This document shows, piece after piece, positions 43,565 to 54,186 of a stretch of DNA of 64,000 nucleotides. Under the pieces are notes generated by a model, which saw nothing but the letters and a program-made list of their open reading frames with translations, did no database searches and was not told the origin of the DNA. Both the position numbers and the translations under genes were made by a program. The number at the start of each line of letters is the position of its first letter. Position 1 is the first letter of the stretch. The stretch spans positions 1,054,001 through 1,118,000 of the forward strand of contig JASISA010000040.1 in NCBI GenBank assembly GCA_031771865.1, read 5' to 3'. The DNA is from Nothophaeocryptopus gaeumannii. Taxonomy: Eukaryota; Ascomycota; Dothideomycetes; Mycosphaerellales; Mycosphaerellaceae.

Positions 43565-44598
43565 GCTGTTCCTCTTACGTGTGTTATCGCGCTGCGCGAG
43601 CTCTTACTATCCGATCCGCTCCAAGGAGGCGTCCGATCGAGGTTGCGTTCAGAGGAGGTGGTGCTCGCGATCGTTCGGCGGTGAATCGTGCTGCGCGTTA
43701 GTCCGTATCGGAGAATGGAGGTGCGTGGTAGTCTAGAGAATAGCAGCGGAGGACTGGAGCAATGGGTCGGCGATGTTTGCTCGAGTTGAGTGGTTGGTGA
43801 ACAGCGCCTGTTGAACCTGCTGTAACTTCACATGAGATTTTGAAAGCTCGCTCAAGCTTCGGCCGGATGCGGGCCGAAACATTGGTCTGTGCGATTTTCA
43901 GCCTCCTGTCAAAACAGCTCCCTTTCACAACCTCCAACTCTTCCGTCAAGAAGTACGCATTCACCATCTTTCCGTTGCTCACAGCTTGGCTATGATCATT
44001 ATTCATGTTTTCGATCCCAACCGGGAAGATCGATAGGCTAGAGAGCGACGCCCCCAGACGTATGCTTGTCAACAAATAGGACCATAGGGGGATGAGTACA
44101 GATGCAATGCAGATGCTTGCTACGGGTATGCGCATTGGAAGGTGTACGCTCACAACTGGCTAGCAAAAGTGCTGCGATGTGCTCTCGAGAGAGGCATTGT
44201 GCAGAGCTGACTTCAATATGATATGGTACTCTGACATTTAGGCTCCATGACTATGATATGCCGCGGCTTCATCCCAAGATGTACCCTTCTCTAAGCCGTA
44301 TAACGCTCGATTCACCATTCATGATATAATAGTACCTGGACAGAACCACGGGGCTGAGACTTGCGTCTGAGGTAACTAAGTTTTATGTCCAAATCCGCGC
44401 GAAGTGAATGCACCGTGGAGGGGGCCAATGCACTGTCCACTATTCGTTGCTTCACATGCATTCGGCAGCGAGTCAGGACGATTCTGCATTGGCAGTATGA
44501 CTTGAAACTTGTGCTTGGAACTCCACTTAAGCTACCCCCTGCCTTTGGCCAACCTATTCATCATCACCAACTTTCGAGAGAATCAACAACCCCCAAAG
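43565..44598. other. Intergenic, about 1 kb
   Basis: Divergent upstream region of the U2AF gene and the unknown gene at 44599. A 151-codon open frame at 43698-44153 (minus) has a hydrophobic patch but no domain and was not accepted. No RNA gene recognised. Confidence 0.4.
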
Positions 44599-45285
44599 AT
44601 GGCGTCCGAGACAGTTTTCGACAGTCACGTCAACCAGGGTCAGCGTGACAACGCTTTGCGCGTGAGCGGCATGTGCGTCGACATTGTATGCGTTGCGACA
44701 AGCGAGAGCGGGGAGGTGAGCTCGGAAGAGACCGACGTCGCTGAAGAAACGAGTTCTTCGCTCTTTGCAACGTCAAAGAACCATGTCAAAGACATCGCGT
44801 ACGGTCCAGCCAACTGGTGCGACATTGATGAGAACCACACAAGCGAAGCGAGCTCACTTTGGGGGCAGATTGTGGTCAAAGAGGAGGTCCTTAACAATGA
44901 AATTGTCAAATCTAACGCTTTCATCGATCTCAGGGCCAGGCCGCAGAAGTTGGAGCTCACAGAAGACCTCATCCTCCACTGGAATACGAGAAGTTCCTTC
45001 TCTATCCTTGTCGAACAGCGAGACAACCCAGAGACGACTTCAGATATCAGCGAGCGCCCGCCACATCCTTTGGTCGAGGCAGCCATTGATGCGGTAAAGA
45101 CGATGCCTAAGTTGCTGCGCTACTGCATCTGCGTTGGCAACTACTCCGCCTATGCTCAACGTGAGAAGAAGACTGACAAGTGGGACTCACTCAGTGTCCT
45201 TCGCCACATGCACTGGGGCGATGACGAGCACAGCCGTCCAGATAAGATGGAGGGGATCTACGAGGAGCTCCACGTGTCCTTGTAA
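44599..45285 (+). CDS. Hypothetical protein, 228 residues
   Basis: Start MASETVFDSHVNQ preferred; the frame is open 30 codons upstream but without protein-like character. The sequence is soluble and acidic, with a Ser/Glu-rich stretch (residues about 35-60), then a globular-looking part (DLRARPQKLELTEDLILHWN, YCICVGNYSAYAQ) and a C-terminus KMEGIYEELHVSL. No signal peptide, membrane segment or known motif. I do not recognise a family; the codon use and the presence of a complete frame support a real gene. Confidence 0.5.
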   Translation: MASETVFDSHVNQGQRDNALRVSGMCVDIVCVATSESGEVSSEETDVAEETSSSLFATSKNHVKDIAYGPANWCDIDENHTSEASSLWGQIVVKEEVLNNEIVKSNAFIDLRARPQKLELTEDLILHWNTRSSFSILVEQRDNPETTSDISERPPHPLVEAAIDAVKTMPKLLRYCICVGNYSAYAQREKKTDKWDSLSVLRHMHWGDDEHSRPDKMEGIYEELHVSL

Positions 45286-45783
45286 GAAGACAGAAGGTCC
45301 ACGAGGCTCCACAAGGTAAGCATAATCATGGACTCACGCGTTCAAGAACATTTCTCTCAAGACAACGATGCTGATTGCGAGCAGGACATTTGATGAGCAA
45401 CCATTTGCGTCATCTACGAGAAGCATTGATGAAGCAGATCAGCGAGTAGCTCAGAAAGCGAGTGGGTTGGGAAGATGGTTTCTTTTGTAATGACTCCATC
45501 GATGGGAAACGTCATGTTCATCATGCGGCCTTCAAACCTGGGCGAGTTGGCCATGGCTACTTAAAGCTTCAGCTGTATAATAGCCCTTCGAACTTGGGAG
45601 AACATAGCTGGTTGCTCGAAACAAGATCGTTATCTTAGCTGTCCTGTCCCTTTGGTTACGGCGAAGAAATGCTGACTTCACCAGATGTGTCTCTCAGACA
45701 CTGCGTATCATACCAAGGCAACGCATACAAAGGCGGACTATTTCGAGCACGGAGAATACGACGAAGCCCTTTTGCAGAGCGAA
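45286..45783. other. Intergenic, convergent 3' ends
   Basis: About 500 bases between the hypothetical gene and the sulfotransferase-like gene. Nothing recognised. Confidence 0.35.
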
Positions 45784-46777
45784 TTACACCTTAAACTGTC
45801 TCAGGTACTCATAGTGCGGCATATTCTCTTCCGCAAGCTGTCTTAGCTCCGTCGCGACCTCATCGCCATATGTGTCTTTCCAATGCTCATACATCTTCGG
45901 TATGCTCGGCTCCTCAGGCTAAAAGCACATGGTCAGTCAGAAACAATCTCAATCCCGCAGACCGAAAACGTACCTCAACCTCCGGCCTCTGAATCCCCGT
46001 ACTCTCCCGAATATCTTTGGTCAACATATAAACCACCGGATTCATCCTTTCCTTCTCCTCTGGAGTTATCGGGTCCCACTCATCCTTCAACCCACCTTCA
46101 TTCAACCCCAACTTCCCACACAACCCTTTCCTCAACTCCTCCGTTCTCCACAGTAGATCCTCCGCATCGACCACAATCGGTTTCCTTCCCCGCCCCTGGA
46201 AAAAGTCAAACAAGATCTTGAGTTCCACGTTATGCGTTATCATCGAGAAATCTTCATCTCCCGGTCTATGTTTCGTGTAGGCCAGAGCCGAGCGATAGAT
46301 CGAGTTTATGGAGAGGGCGGGGTGGCGGATCAAGATGATGGGTGTGAGTGTTTCGTAAACCTCATCAGGCAACCAAGTCGGATTCCCATTCCTTCCCAAT
46401 TCCTCCGCGTTCGTGATTTTCCCTCTCGTCAAATCTAACACGACATCCACTTTCAACACATTGAACCAATGTTCATTCGCCAACGGGATTTTCCCTTCCT
46501 TCACTACCCTCGTATATTCCTTCTCAAACTCCCTTTTCGCATCTTTGTACGTATCCTCATGGCCTAGATCCCTTCTCATGTGGACAAGTTCCTCAGCTCG
46601 CATATCCGAGTGGTTCAAGTGCTGTGGCATATGTTCGGGACCGAACATGGCTGCTATGAGGAAAGGGTGCGGGATTGGAGAGAGGGAAGGGTGGGTCTCG
46701 AGGTAGCGGAAGAAGAGGTGGGAGCGGAGACGGGTTCCGTCGAAGATGAAGATGGAGGTTGGCTGTGACGATGACAT
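45784..46777 (-). CDS. P-loop sulfotransferase-like protein
   Basis: Model: exon 1 46777-45974, 55-base intron (GTACGT...TTTTAG), exon 2 45918-45784; 312 residues. The start MSSSQPTSIFIFDGTRLRS begins directly with the first strand and a modified P-loop-like phosphate-binding turn (FDGTRLRSHLFFRYL). TPIILIRHPALSINSIYRSAL is the 3'-phosphate-binding motif (Arg-His-Pro with a following Ser) typical of PAPS-dependent sulfotransferases and their fungal relatives. The spliced end adds PEEPSIPKMYEHWKDTY and closes QFKV. It probably transfers sulfate to an unknown hydroxylated metabolite. It lies 246 bases from the alkanesulfonate monooxygenase-like gene, same strand. Confidence 0.75.
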
Positions 46778-47023
46778 GGTCAGTAGTATGTTGTGATAGG
46801 CGATTGAGGTCCGTAGAGGTTGAGAGGATAGGTAATGTTTGTGAGATTGAAAGGTGAGGTCAGATGCCACTTACTCCGGGCAGGTCAAGCTGTAGGCTCT
46901 TGGGCTCCACAATCGCACATATTACCCGATTGGGTAGGGTGTTGAGATTGCTAGCCCAGAGACTGATAATGATATCGATCGCAGCACTTCGCTCTTACAT
47001 TATTTGAAACGTCTTCCCTTTCT

Positions 47024-48184
47024 TCAACCATCCCTAACCTGAGCTTCCTCTCCAGCCTCTCCACTCTTCTCTTGCCCGACAACAACCTCACTCTTCCCAC
47101 CCAGCTCCCTCGCCTTAATCCCCTCTCTCACTTTCGGGATGACATACCTTCCATAATCAATCGCATCATTCAAATTATCATACCCCCTAATGGAAATCAA
47201 CTCGCACCCAAGATCGACATAGTCAAGTATCGAATCAACGATCGTCTGCCAAGATCCAACCAACGCCGTACTCGCCCCCCTAGCATTAGTAGCAGTAACA
47301 GTCGGATACCAAAGCGCCCGATCCTGCACTTCTCCCTTACTCGCAATCTCCAACAACCTCTGACTCCCCACATTCTGCGGCGCCGCCGCATTCGGTGCAA
47401 CTTTCGGATTATTCCCCGCCGCACGATTACTCTTCAAAGCATCCAACGTCTTGTGCGCTTTCTCCCAAGCCAACTCCTCCGTCTCAGCAGTAATAGGCCG
47501 AAACGTAACCCAAATCCTCGGACGATCCTTTCGACCAGCTTTCTCCGCCTCGGCATATATGCGATCGATTTGCTGCTTCGTCTCCTTGAGAGGTTCGCCC
47601 CAAAGACCGAAAATATCAGCCAAACTCCCTCCAATTCGATATGCTTCATCGGAAGATCCACCAACAGAAACCGGGATCTGGCCATTCACGGGTCGAACAC
47701 GATTGGAGAATTGTTTGAATTGGTAGTATTTCCCTTCCCAATCGAAAGGGTCGGGAGACTCCCAAGCTCGACGAAGGATCTTGATGTATTCTTCCAGACG
47801 GGCGTAGCGTTCGTCCTTGGCGAGGAAGTCTCCCTCTTTGGCTTGTTCGGCATCGCTGCCGCCGGCGATGAAATGGACGACTGCACGGCCGTTGCTGAGT
47901 TGGTCGAGGGTGGCGAGGGCCTTGGCTGCTACAGTTGGGTACAGAGTGTTGGGACGGAGAGCGATGATGACTTTGAGGTTCTTGGTAACAGACGCGATGG
48001 TAGATCCTGTGGTGAAAGGGTCAAAGGAGGAAGAGTCGTATGGCTGAAGCGTGTAGTTGAACTCGTAGTCATCAAGGTTGCGGGCATATCGCTTCAGGTA
48101 GTCTGGGTCGATGCCAGCTCCTGGGATGGGGTTGAGCTCTGTCGAGGCATTGGGAAATGCCAAGCTGATGAATTCGGTCGGCAT
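47024..48184 (-). CDS. FMN-dependent alkanesulfonate monooxygenase-like (luciferase-like, SsuD type)
   Basis: 386 residues, intronless. It has the bacterial-luciferase-like TIM barrel: VIIALRPNTLYPTVAAKALATLDQLSNGRAVVHFIAGG is the SsuD/LLM signature, followed by ERYARLEEYIKILRRAW, IPVSVGGSSDEAYRIGG and the C-terminal GCELISIRGYDNLNDAIDYGRYVIP. SsuD uses reduced FMN and oxygen to release sulfite from alkanesulfonates, allowing growth on organic sulfur. The family is common in bacteria and also occurs in ascomycetes. No FMN reductase gene is adjacent. The opposite strand carries a 388-codon open frame over the same bases, taken here as a compositional shadow. Confidence 0.88.
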   Translation of the reverse strand: MPTEFISLAFPNASTELNPIPGAGIDPDYLKRYARNLDDYEFNYTLQPYDSSSFDPFTTGSTIASVTKNLKVIIALRPNTLYPTVAAKALATLDQLSNGRAVVHFIAGGSDAEQAKEGDFLAKDERYARLEEYIKILRRAWESPDPFDWEGKYYQFKQFSNRVRPVNGQIPVSVGGSSDEAYRIGGSLADIFGLWGEPLKETKQQIDRIYAEAEKAGRKDRPRIWVTFRPITAETEELAWEKAHKTLDALKSNRAAGNNPKVAPNAAAPQNVGSQRLLEIASKGEVQDRALWYPTVTATNARGASTALVGSWQTIVDSILDYVDLGCELISIRGYDNLNDAIDYGRYVIPKVREGIKARELGGKSEVVVGQEKSGEAGEEAQVRDG

Positions 48185-48668
48185 CTTGAAGTGTGTCGTT
48201 CGCGAGGGCCGTCTTGTGCTTGGCTGGTGTTAACGTGAAGTCTGATCGGACCCTGTGAGCAAGCTAGGTCAGACTGCATGATATATGCTCGAGCATAGGC
48301 ATGCTTATCTGATCACTTGCATGGCGACAGCTGCTGGACAATCACGCCTTTGGGTCGTTGTGGGTATGTCACGCACAGTACAAGGTTGCTGCCGATGTCG
48401 GTCCGATGAGCCGAGACAGTGCTGACGAAGACAACAGCGATGGACTTCATGTCTTTCGGAGACGATCATGGATGAACAGTTAAGAGGCAGCCAGGGTGGG
48501 CATTGACGACGAAGTATGATGGGAGAGCTGGTGAGAGAAAACAATTCTGATACAAAGTTAAGTCCACAGGTCCGATCATGCGTTCTTCTGTCCTCCCTGA
48601 CCTTGGTGAGCAAAGTCTCTCCCCGAGCGCCAGTCTTACCATGCCTTCATATTCCCAGACTCGAGTGT
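48185..48668. other. Intergenic, upstream of monooxygenase gene
   Basis: About 485 bases. Contains the presumed promoter of the SsuD-like gene. Nothing specific recognised. Confidence 0.35.
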
Positions 48669-49364
48669 CTATTCATTGTCGTCGTAGACGTCCGGAAGCT
48701 CGTGCACCTTGTAGTTCTTGCCGTCGCGCATGTTGTCTGGGCTGCAGTCCTTGTTGATCCTCTTCCTGAGTCCATCTGTGATCTTCTTCACGTCTGGCTT
48801 CTGATGGGTGTGCTGGTTCAAGAGCACTGGTCCCAGAGAGTGGTCGCCCAATTTGACGCTGTCGAATTGAAGGCATATATTTGTGGCGTTGAATTGGTCC
48901 ATGTAGTTGACAATGACCTTCGCTATGTCCTCAATCTGATCAAACGTAAGATCGAGACGGCCAGCTGGTGCGTCCAACATTCCAGTCCAGTAGAGGTCGC
49001 CGCGACTCTTTCCAGCCGTGGCGATCAGATGCTTCACGCCTGAAGGCGTGTGGCTCCTTGGATCAGGCCCGAAGTAAGAGGTCAACAGGTTCTGGGTGGT
49101 GTTGAGCACGCATGATTGTGCGTGTGGGCAAAGTTCGTCGAAGGCTTGCTGGTCCTCGGCATCCTTCTTCGACTTCTGCTCCAAAGTTGACAGGTACATG
49201 TAGTCTCCTGTGACCAAACCTCCGGAAGGCACGGTACCGGCAAGCATGGTCCCGGAAGGTAGGAGGGTCGGGGAAGGCAGGGTCACGGCCGGGAGGGTCG
49301 TGGAAGCCAGGATCGCGGCAGCTGCGGCGCCGGCATTGATGGCCATGAAGATGATCGACTTCAT
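48669..49364 (-). CDS. Secreted hypothetical protein
   Basis: 231 residues with an N-terminal signal peptide: MKSIIFMAINAGAAAAAILAS. Directly after it is a Pro/Thr/Ser/Leu-rich segment (LPSPTLLPSGTMLAG) encoded by a degenerate short tandem repeat. The globular part contains three or four Cys (LCPHAQSC, NICLQ, KDCSP), one NTT and one NAT sequon, and a Lys/Asp-rich end. No enzyme motif. It is probably an extracellular protein; I do not recognise the family. Confidence 0.62.
   Translation of the reverse strand: MKSIIFMAINAGAAAAAILASTTLPAVTLPSPTLLPSGTMLAGTVPSGGLVTGDYMYLSTLEQKSKKDAEDQQAFDELCPHAQSCVLNTTQNLLTSYFGPDPRSHTPSGVKHLIATAGKSRGDLYWTGMLDAPAGRLDLTFDQIEDIAKVIVNYMDQFNATNICLQFDSVKLGDHSLGPVLLNQHTHQKPDVKKITDGLRKRINKDCSPDNMRDGKNYKVHELPDVYDDNE
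49217..49320. repeat. Degenerate GGGAAGG/GGGTCG-rich short tandem repeat
   Basis: On the plus strand a loose repeat of about 12-15 bases built from GGAAGG, AGGGTCG and CCGG elements. It encodes the Pro/Ser/Thr-rich segment after the signal peptide of the secreted protein at 48669-49364. Confidence 0.45.
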
Positions 49365-51249
49365 CGTGACGGCTTGTGTTCTCGGACTGGGACCTGTCGT
49401 CTGAGGGCCGGATAGCTGAATTGGGTGCCGGGGAAGTCTGAACAGCCCTGGGAGAGGAGTGGTCAGTGGGGTGTTGAAGGCTCGAGGAAGACGACTTACA
49501 GAAGACTGTTTTGGATCAATGGTTCTGCAAGTCGAGATGCTTGATAGCTTTCGACGGCGTCTCGTACCAGACGTTGTTGTGGAAATGGTGTAGATGTTGG
49601 TGTTGATGCTGCTTCTTGTTGATGCTGCTCGTTGTTGATGCTGCTTGTTGTTGATGTTGGTGTTGAGAAGCAGAAAAGCGGAGGAAGAGCAGAACTATTT
49701 CTACTCACTGTTTTGCACGGCGTAGTGTTCTTGCCAGCGTACGCAGACGCCTTCTCTCGGTCAAAACCGATCAAAAGCTGACAGGTCCAGCGTCGGTGGG
49801 CGCAGCGCCGAACTGCAGACAAGTGCGTATCGTATCGGGAAGGAGGCGAGAGTGTTGAAGCTTCATCATTGCGGTGTTCGCCACGTGCAATAAAGTAAAA
49901 CGCTCAGCAATGATAACAACAAGGCTACTCGACTGCTTAAGTTACACGACCCGAACGGACATCTCTGTCGTCTTGTTGAACGGCTGGTGTCTGGATCCAG
50001 ATCTCGTGCTCTCGTGTCATAGTGGTGAAGCCATTTGCGAGTCAATGCTGATGCCGGCCTGGGCAAGAGCATCGCATAAGACTGCCAAAGACGTCATGCG
50101 TACTTCTTGCCATGCCATGGCACATTGAGATGGAAGGCGATGGGCGAAGTCATCGGCAGCTCCGATGGCAGGTGTTGTTGTCGTTGTCGCCTTCCGACTT
50201 TGCATCCGAGGTCTGGACCGAAGATGTCCCTGCCAATGAGGCAGTCACATTGAACGCCGTGCCAAGCATACCATGATCTAGAGTATTCGAGTGACACGCT
50301 CGAGGCATCAAAGTGACAATCCGAGATGAGTTTTCCATCCTCATGTCATGGGACACCTACGCCAATTCTGACTTGCTTCGGTTGAAAGTGTAGTCCTGCA
50401 AGCCTTCAAGGACGACTGGTTGACAGCCTGAGGCGAGACATTTGGTCCGTGCACTCGTGGCGCTTTTGGTCGCGACTTCAGCTCTCACAGTAACTTAGTC
50501 GGGAGGAGGCCATGCATGACCATCACCACGCCCAACTGTCGCCCATCTTCTCGATTTGACCAAACAGGGAAGCGCGACGGGCCATCAATAGGGACATCTC
50601 CAGCTGCACTACCGTTACCGGCTTGGCTCGATTGACTCCGTCTTTCGCGGGCGAAGAGGCTTCTTCAGTCTGGCTGCGGCGGTATCAGCAACGTATCGCC
50701 GGAAAGCCTTCCGAGGGCAAGAAATGCATGAATTCCGCCATGTTGGGGCTCACGATGAAGAAGTGTGCATCGGCCGTCGCGGAACAAAATACCAGACGGC
50801 GTAGACCTCATCACGGCCGTTTCATGCAGCACGTTGCCCAGAACCGGTCCTTGCCAATGGAATTGATATCTCGAAACGCCTTTCTGGACGCCACACGCGG
50901 CTTGCATATGAAGAATGCAAGGTCACGCAATCTAGCTATCTACGGAATACGGATCGATTAGACCAAATTGCTGGTCCGCGTACCCCTTGCCCTCTACCCC
51001 ACCCTGCCAAGCCAAATGTTAGCATCCCGGCACGAACGGGGAGACAGCAACCCGTTGGCATGTCGGGCTCTCGCTTCGCTCGTCGATGGTGAATGTTTGC
51101 TTCGATCGGCACATGCGTCGGCCGGTGATTCTACGCCTTTCTTCGTCAAACTGCTTGCAACTTTGCAGCCGCGACAGTTGCTCCATTTGCTTGAACATGC
51201 TTGGCTGAATCGAGCATATCGCTTTCGAGCCTTGTGAGTGGAGGACGCA
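49365..51249. other. Long intergenic stretch upstream of CAS1-like gene
   Basis: About 1.9 kb without a supported gene. It contains a TGTTGATGCTGCT-type simple repeat (annotated separately). Open frames of 80-128 codons (50623-50961 plus, 50994-51380 minus) show no domain or signal peptide. It probably holds the promoters of the secreted protein and the CAS1-like gene. Confidence 0.4.
49592..49668. repeat. TGTTGATGCTGCT-type simple tandem repeat
   Basis: About 77 bases made of imperfect TTGTTGATGCTGCT and GATGTTGGTGTT units, upstream of the secreted protein gene at 48669-49364. Confidence 0.6.
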
Positions 51250-53940
51250 ATGAAAGTCGAGGTACCGGCTACGTCCACACGGACGTGGTGGAGCAAGTTC
51301 ACAACAGTGACCCATGGGTCGAGGCTATTCCTCTTATCCCTCTTGACAGCCATACTTCTTCGACATTTCTTGCTCGGCAAGCATGATCTGCACCCAGGAA
51401 GACTGCGAATCTGCTAACCGACATTCCAACAGATGCCGATCCGAGCAAGTGTCAAGCACTTGTGACTCAAGGGCAATGGTATGCGGAAGACGATCACAGA
51501 TGGTACGCATTACTTATATGTCTGTTGATCATTGTACTTGAACTGATCATCTCAGGCTCGTTCCTGGCTGCAATACGATTTACTATGCCAGTAGAGAGCT
51601 CAACGACTGCGCTGGTCAAGAAAAGCGGAAGATTGTCTTCGCCGGAGACACCCAACTGCAGGGCATCTTTTGGGCCATTGCGCAACGACTGGACGGTGAC
51701 GTTGCTATCCAAGGACCCAAGGACGAGGACCTTCGATTCGCGAAAGACAGCATTGAGCTGGAGTTCATCTTCAATCCGCACCTCAATGGATCCAGGTTGC
51801 TCCAATACATCGAAGCATACCGAGATGAAAAGACAGAGCGTCCGATGCTAATGGTGGTCGGCGCTGGCAACACCGCTATTAAGGAGCGGGCCATTGAAGA
51901 ATATGTGCTCACGGCAAGCGATCTTGCAAGGGAAGCGTTCGCTGGAGAGGCGCGTCTCCACGCAGGCGTACGCGGCTCCTTTTCATATCATGACGGACCT
52001 GGTGACCTTTTCTTGTTCGCCCCGGCGGAGATACCATTGCAGAACCTTTCTGCGCGCTCTGCAGGCCTGAGTCTCAATGAAAGGCTGGGACAACTCCATG
52101 ACGAGGGAGCGCTTGACCTCTTGTCGAGCTTCACCGAAATGACTTCTGGCCGCGATGGTTTGTATGTCGAAGATGGTATGACTGTCATCGACGAAGTCTC
52201 ACGAAGACGAGCCGGCGTATTACTCAATCTCCGCTGCAACGCCAAGATAGGCGGACGAGGATTGTTTCCAAACACGGCCACTTGCTGTGCGGTCTGGAAG
52301 GCCCCTAACTGGATCCAGACCACGTTCCTGTTGCTTGGTGTCATGCTTCTTCCCGCTGGATTTCTCTTTGATGCCAAGTTCTTTATAGTTTCGGACGAGA
52401 ACCGGCCTGTCTATCGTGCTCTTTGCGCATTCACTTCGATGATATCGCTACAGTTCTTCGCCGATCGGACGCACATATTCGAGCAGGTCACCCGACTACC
52501 GCTGGTCCTATCGAATCTCCAGGTCATGATCGTGGTGACCTTTATCATCGGCCTGGCGACGATCCGGCGAAACAAGCCTGTTGGCCCGCCAAAACCAACC
52601 GGCGAGGCGCCGCATCAGCCATTTCTCCCTCGAGACCAGACGGATGAGTGGAAGGGCTGGATGCAAGCGCTCATCATCATCTACCACTACAACAGGGCTT
52701 GGAGTGCAGATTGGTTCTGGCAGATTATTCGCCTTGCCGTCGCCTCTTACCTTTTCTTGACCGGCTTCGGACACACGGTGTTCTTCTTGCAAAAGCAGGA
52801 TTTCTCTTTGAAGCGCTTCATGAATGTCATGATTCGCACGAATCTGCTGCCGGTTGCGCTTGCCTACGTCATGAGGACACGATGGCTACTCTACTACTAC
52901 ATGCCACTGTCGACCTTCTGGTTCATCGTCGTCTACACAACACTTGCAATCGGAAGACATTACAACGGCTACATTCTCTTCGTCTTGGGCAAGATATTCG
53001 CCTCTGCGCTCGCAGTCCACATTTTCATCACGACTAAAGATCTTCCAGAGACGGTTGTCAAGTTCTTCTCCATCACCTGCAGGACTTCCTTCGACGCCGG
53101 CGAGTTCTTCCATCACAGAGTCGAGCAAGATCAGTACATTGTGTATGCTGGCATGCTGGCGGCTATACTGTATGTCTGGTGCAAGGGAGTGCTCAGCTCC
53201 GACCAACGACAAGGAGCCCTGGACCGCATCTTCCGAATGTGCTTTCCGGCAATCAAGTGGCTCACTGTTGCGATATCTGCAATCAGCCTCACCTATTTCT
53301 TCTACTGGAGCAACACCGCCCTGAAATCGCAATCCGAATTTTCGAGCTGGCAGCCATACGTCACCTGGATCCCGATACTCAGCTTCATCGTTCTACGAAA
53401 CGCACACCCTGTCTTGAGGAACTTCCATTCTGTCGCATTTGCTTGGCTTGGAAGATACTCTGGGGAGATGTATGTGATGGAAGACCATCTATGGCTGGCA
53501 AGCGATCAAGAAGCGGTTCTGAGGACTGGCTTCTTTCACGGAAACGAAACATTGTTGGGAGACCGATGGCGAGATTTGCTACTGATCACGCCTATTTTCC
53601 TGAGCGGCTGCAGCATCATTGGCGACTCTACTGGTGTCATAGCGAACCGGTTCGTCACAGAGAATACGCCACTTGAAAGAAGCAACGCGAAAGAGCAGCG
53701 GCCTCTCGCCGAAGTTGAGATGGGTTTGCTTTCGCAGGATAGGCAGGAAGATGCGGAGGCAGTGACGACAAGGCCAAGGCAGCGTAGGTGGCAGAGAATA
53801 GGCGCGAAGCTGTGGCCTGGGAAATTGAAGCATCGAGTTATCCTGATGCTTGCCGTTCTGTGGGCACTGAATATGGTGAGTGTGGAAATACTGCGAAGTG
53901 TTGACGATACTTGACTGACATTTATCAGCTGTACGACTGA
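51250..53940 (+). CDS. Cas1-type polysaccharide/sialate O-acetyltransferase homolog with degenerate esterase triad
   Basis: Model: exons 51250-51376, 51433-51502, 51556-53875 and 53929-53940; 842 residues. Intron 1 needs a GC donor (GCAAGC...CAACAG). Introns 2 and 3 use GTACGC and GTGAGT. An N-terminal anchor (residues about 25-40) is followed by a lumenal PC-esterase/SGNH-like domain (RWLVPGC...RKIVFAGDT...LLNLRCNAKI). About twelve membrane segments then form the Cas1p 10-TM acyltransferase domain (from WIQTTFLLLGVMLLPAGFL). Homologs (Cryptococcus Cas1p, human CASD1) O-acetylate glycans in the Golgi. The catalytic Ser of GDS reads Thr (T98), and the His of the DG-x-H motif reads Tyr (DGLYVEDG), so the soluble domain may be inactive. 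Confidence 0.8.
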
Positions 53941-54186
53941 GCTCCCGAGTGTATATTTGAACTCCAAAGTAAAGAGTGTCTAGATGCATGGTGAAGTCTC
54001 ACCGGTGCTTTCAGAGGCCGCCAGGCTGCGCATGGATAGCTGCATGCATGAGCTGTCCGCATAGCCCATATGGCGTCGGGCCGCATAACTTCAGCCCCAC
54101 GTATCATCTAGAGATATTCTCAACTCAGTCTTAAGCCTTTTCGGCTCCTTCTCCAAAAGACATCTCTCTAGAGGCTACTGAGTAAT

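Noticed and set aside
43698..44153. 151-codon open frame, minus strand, with a hydrophobic patch
   Set aside because: No recognisable family and no supporting splice or promoter signs; treated as noncoding.
47072..48238. 388-codon open frame on the plus strand opposite the SsuD-like gene
   Set aside because: Sequence is Arg/Pro/Ile-rich with no domain, while the minus frame matches the luciferase-like family end to end. It is a compositional shadow.
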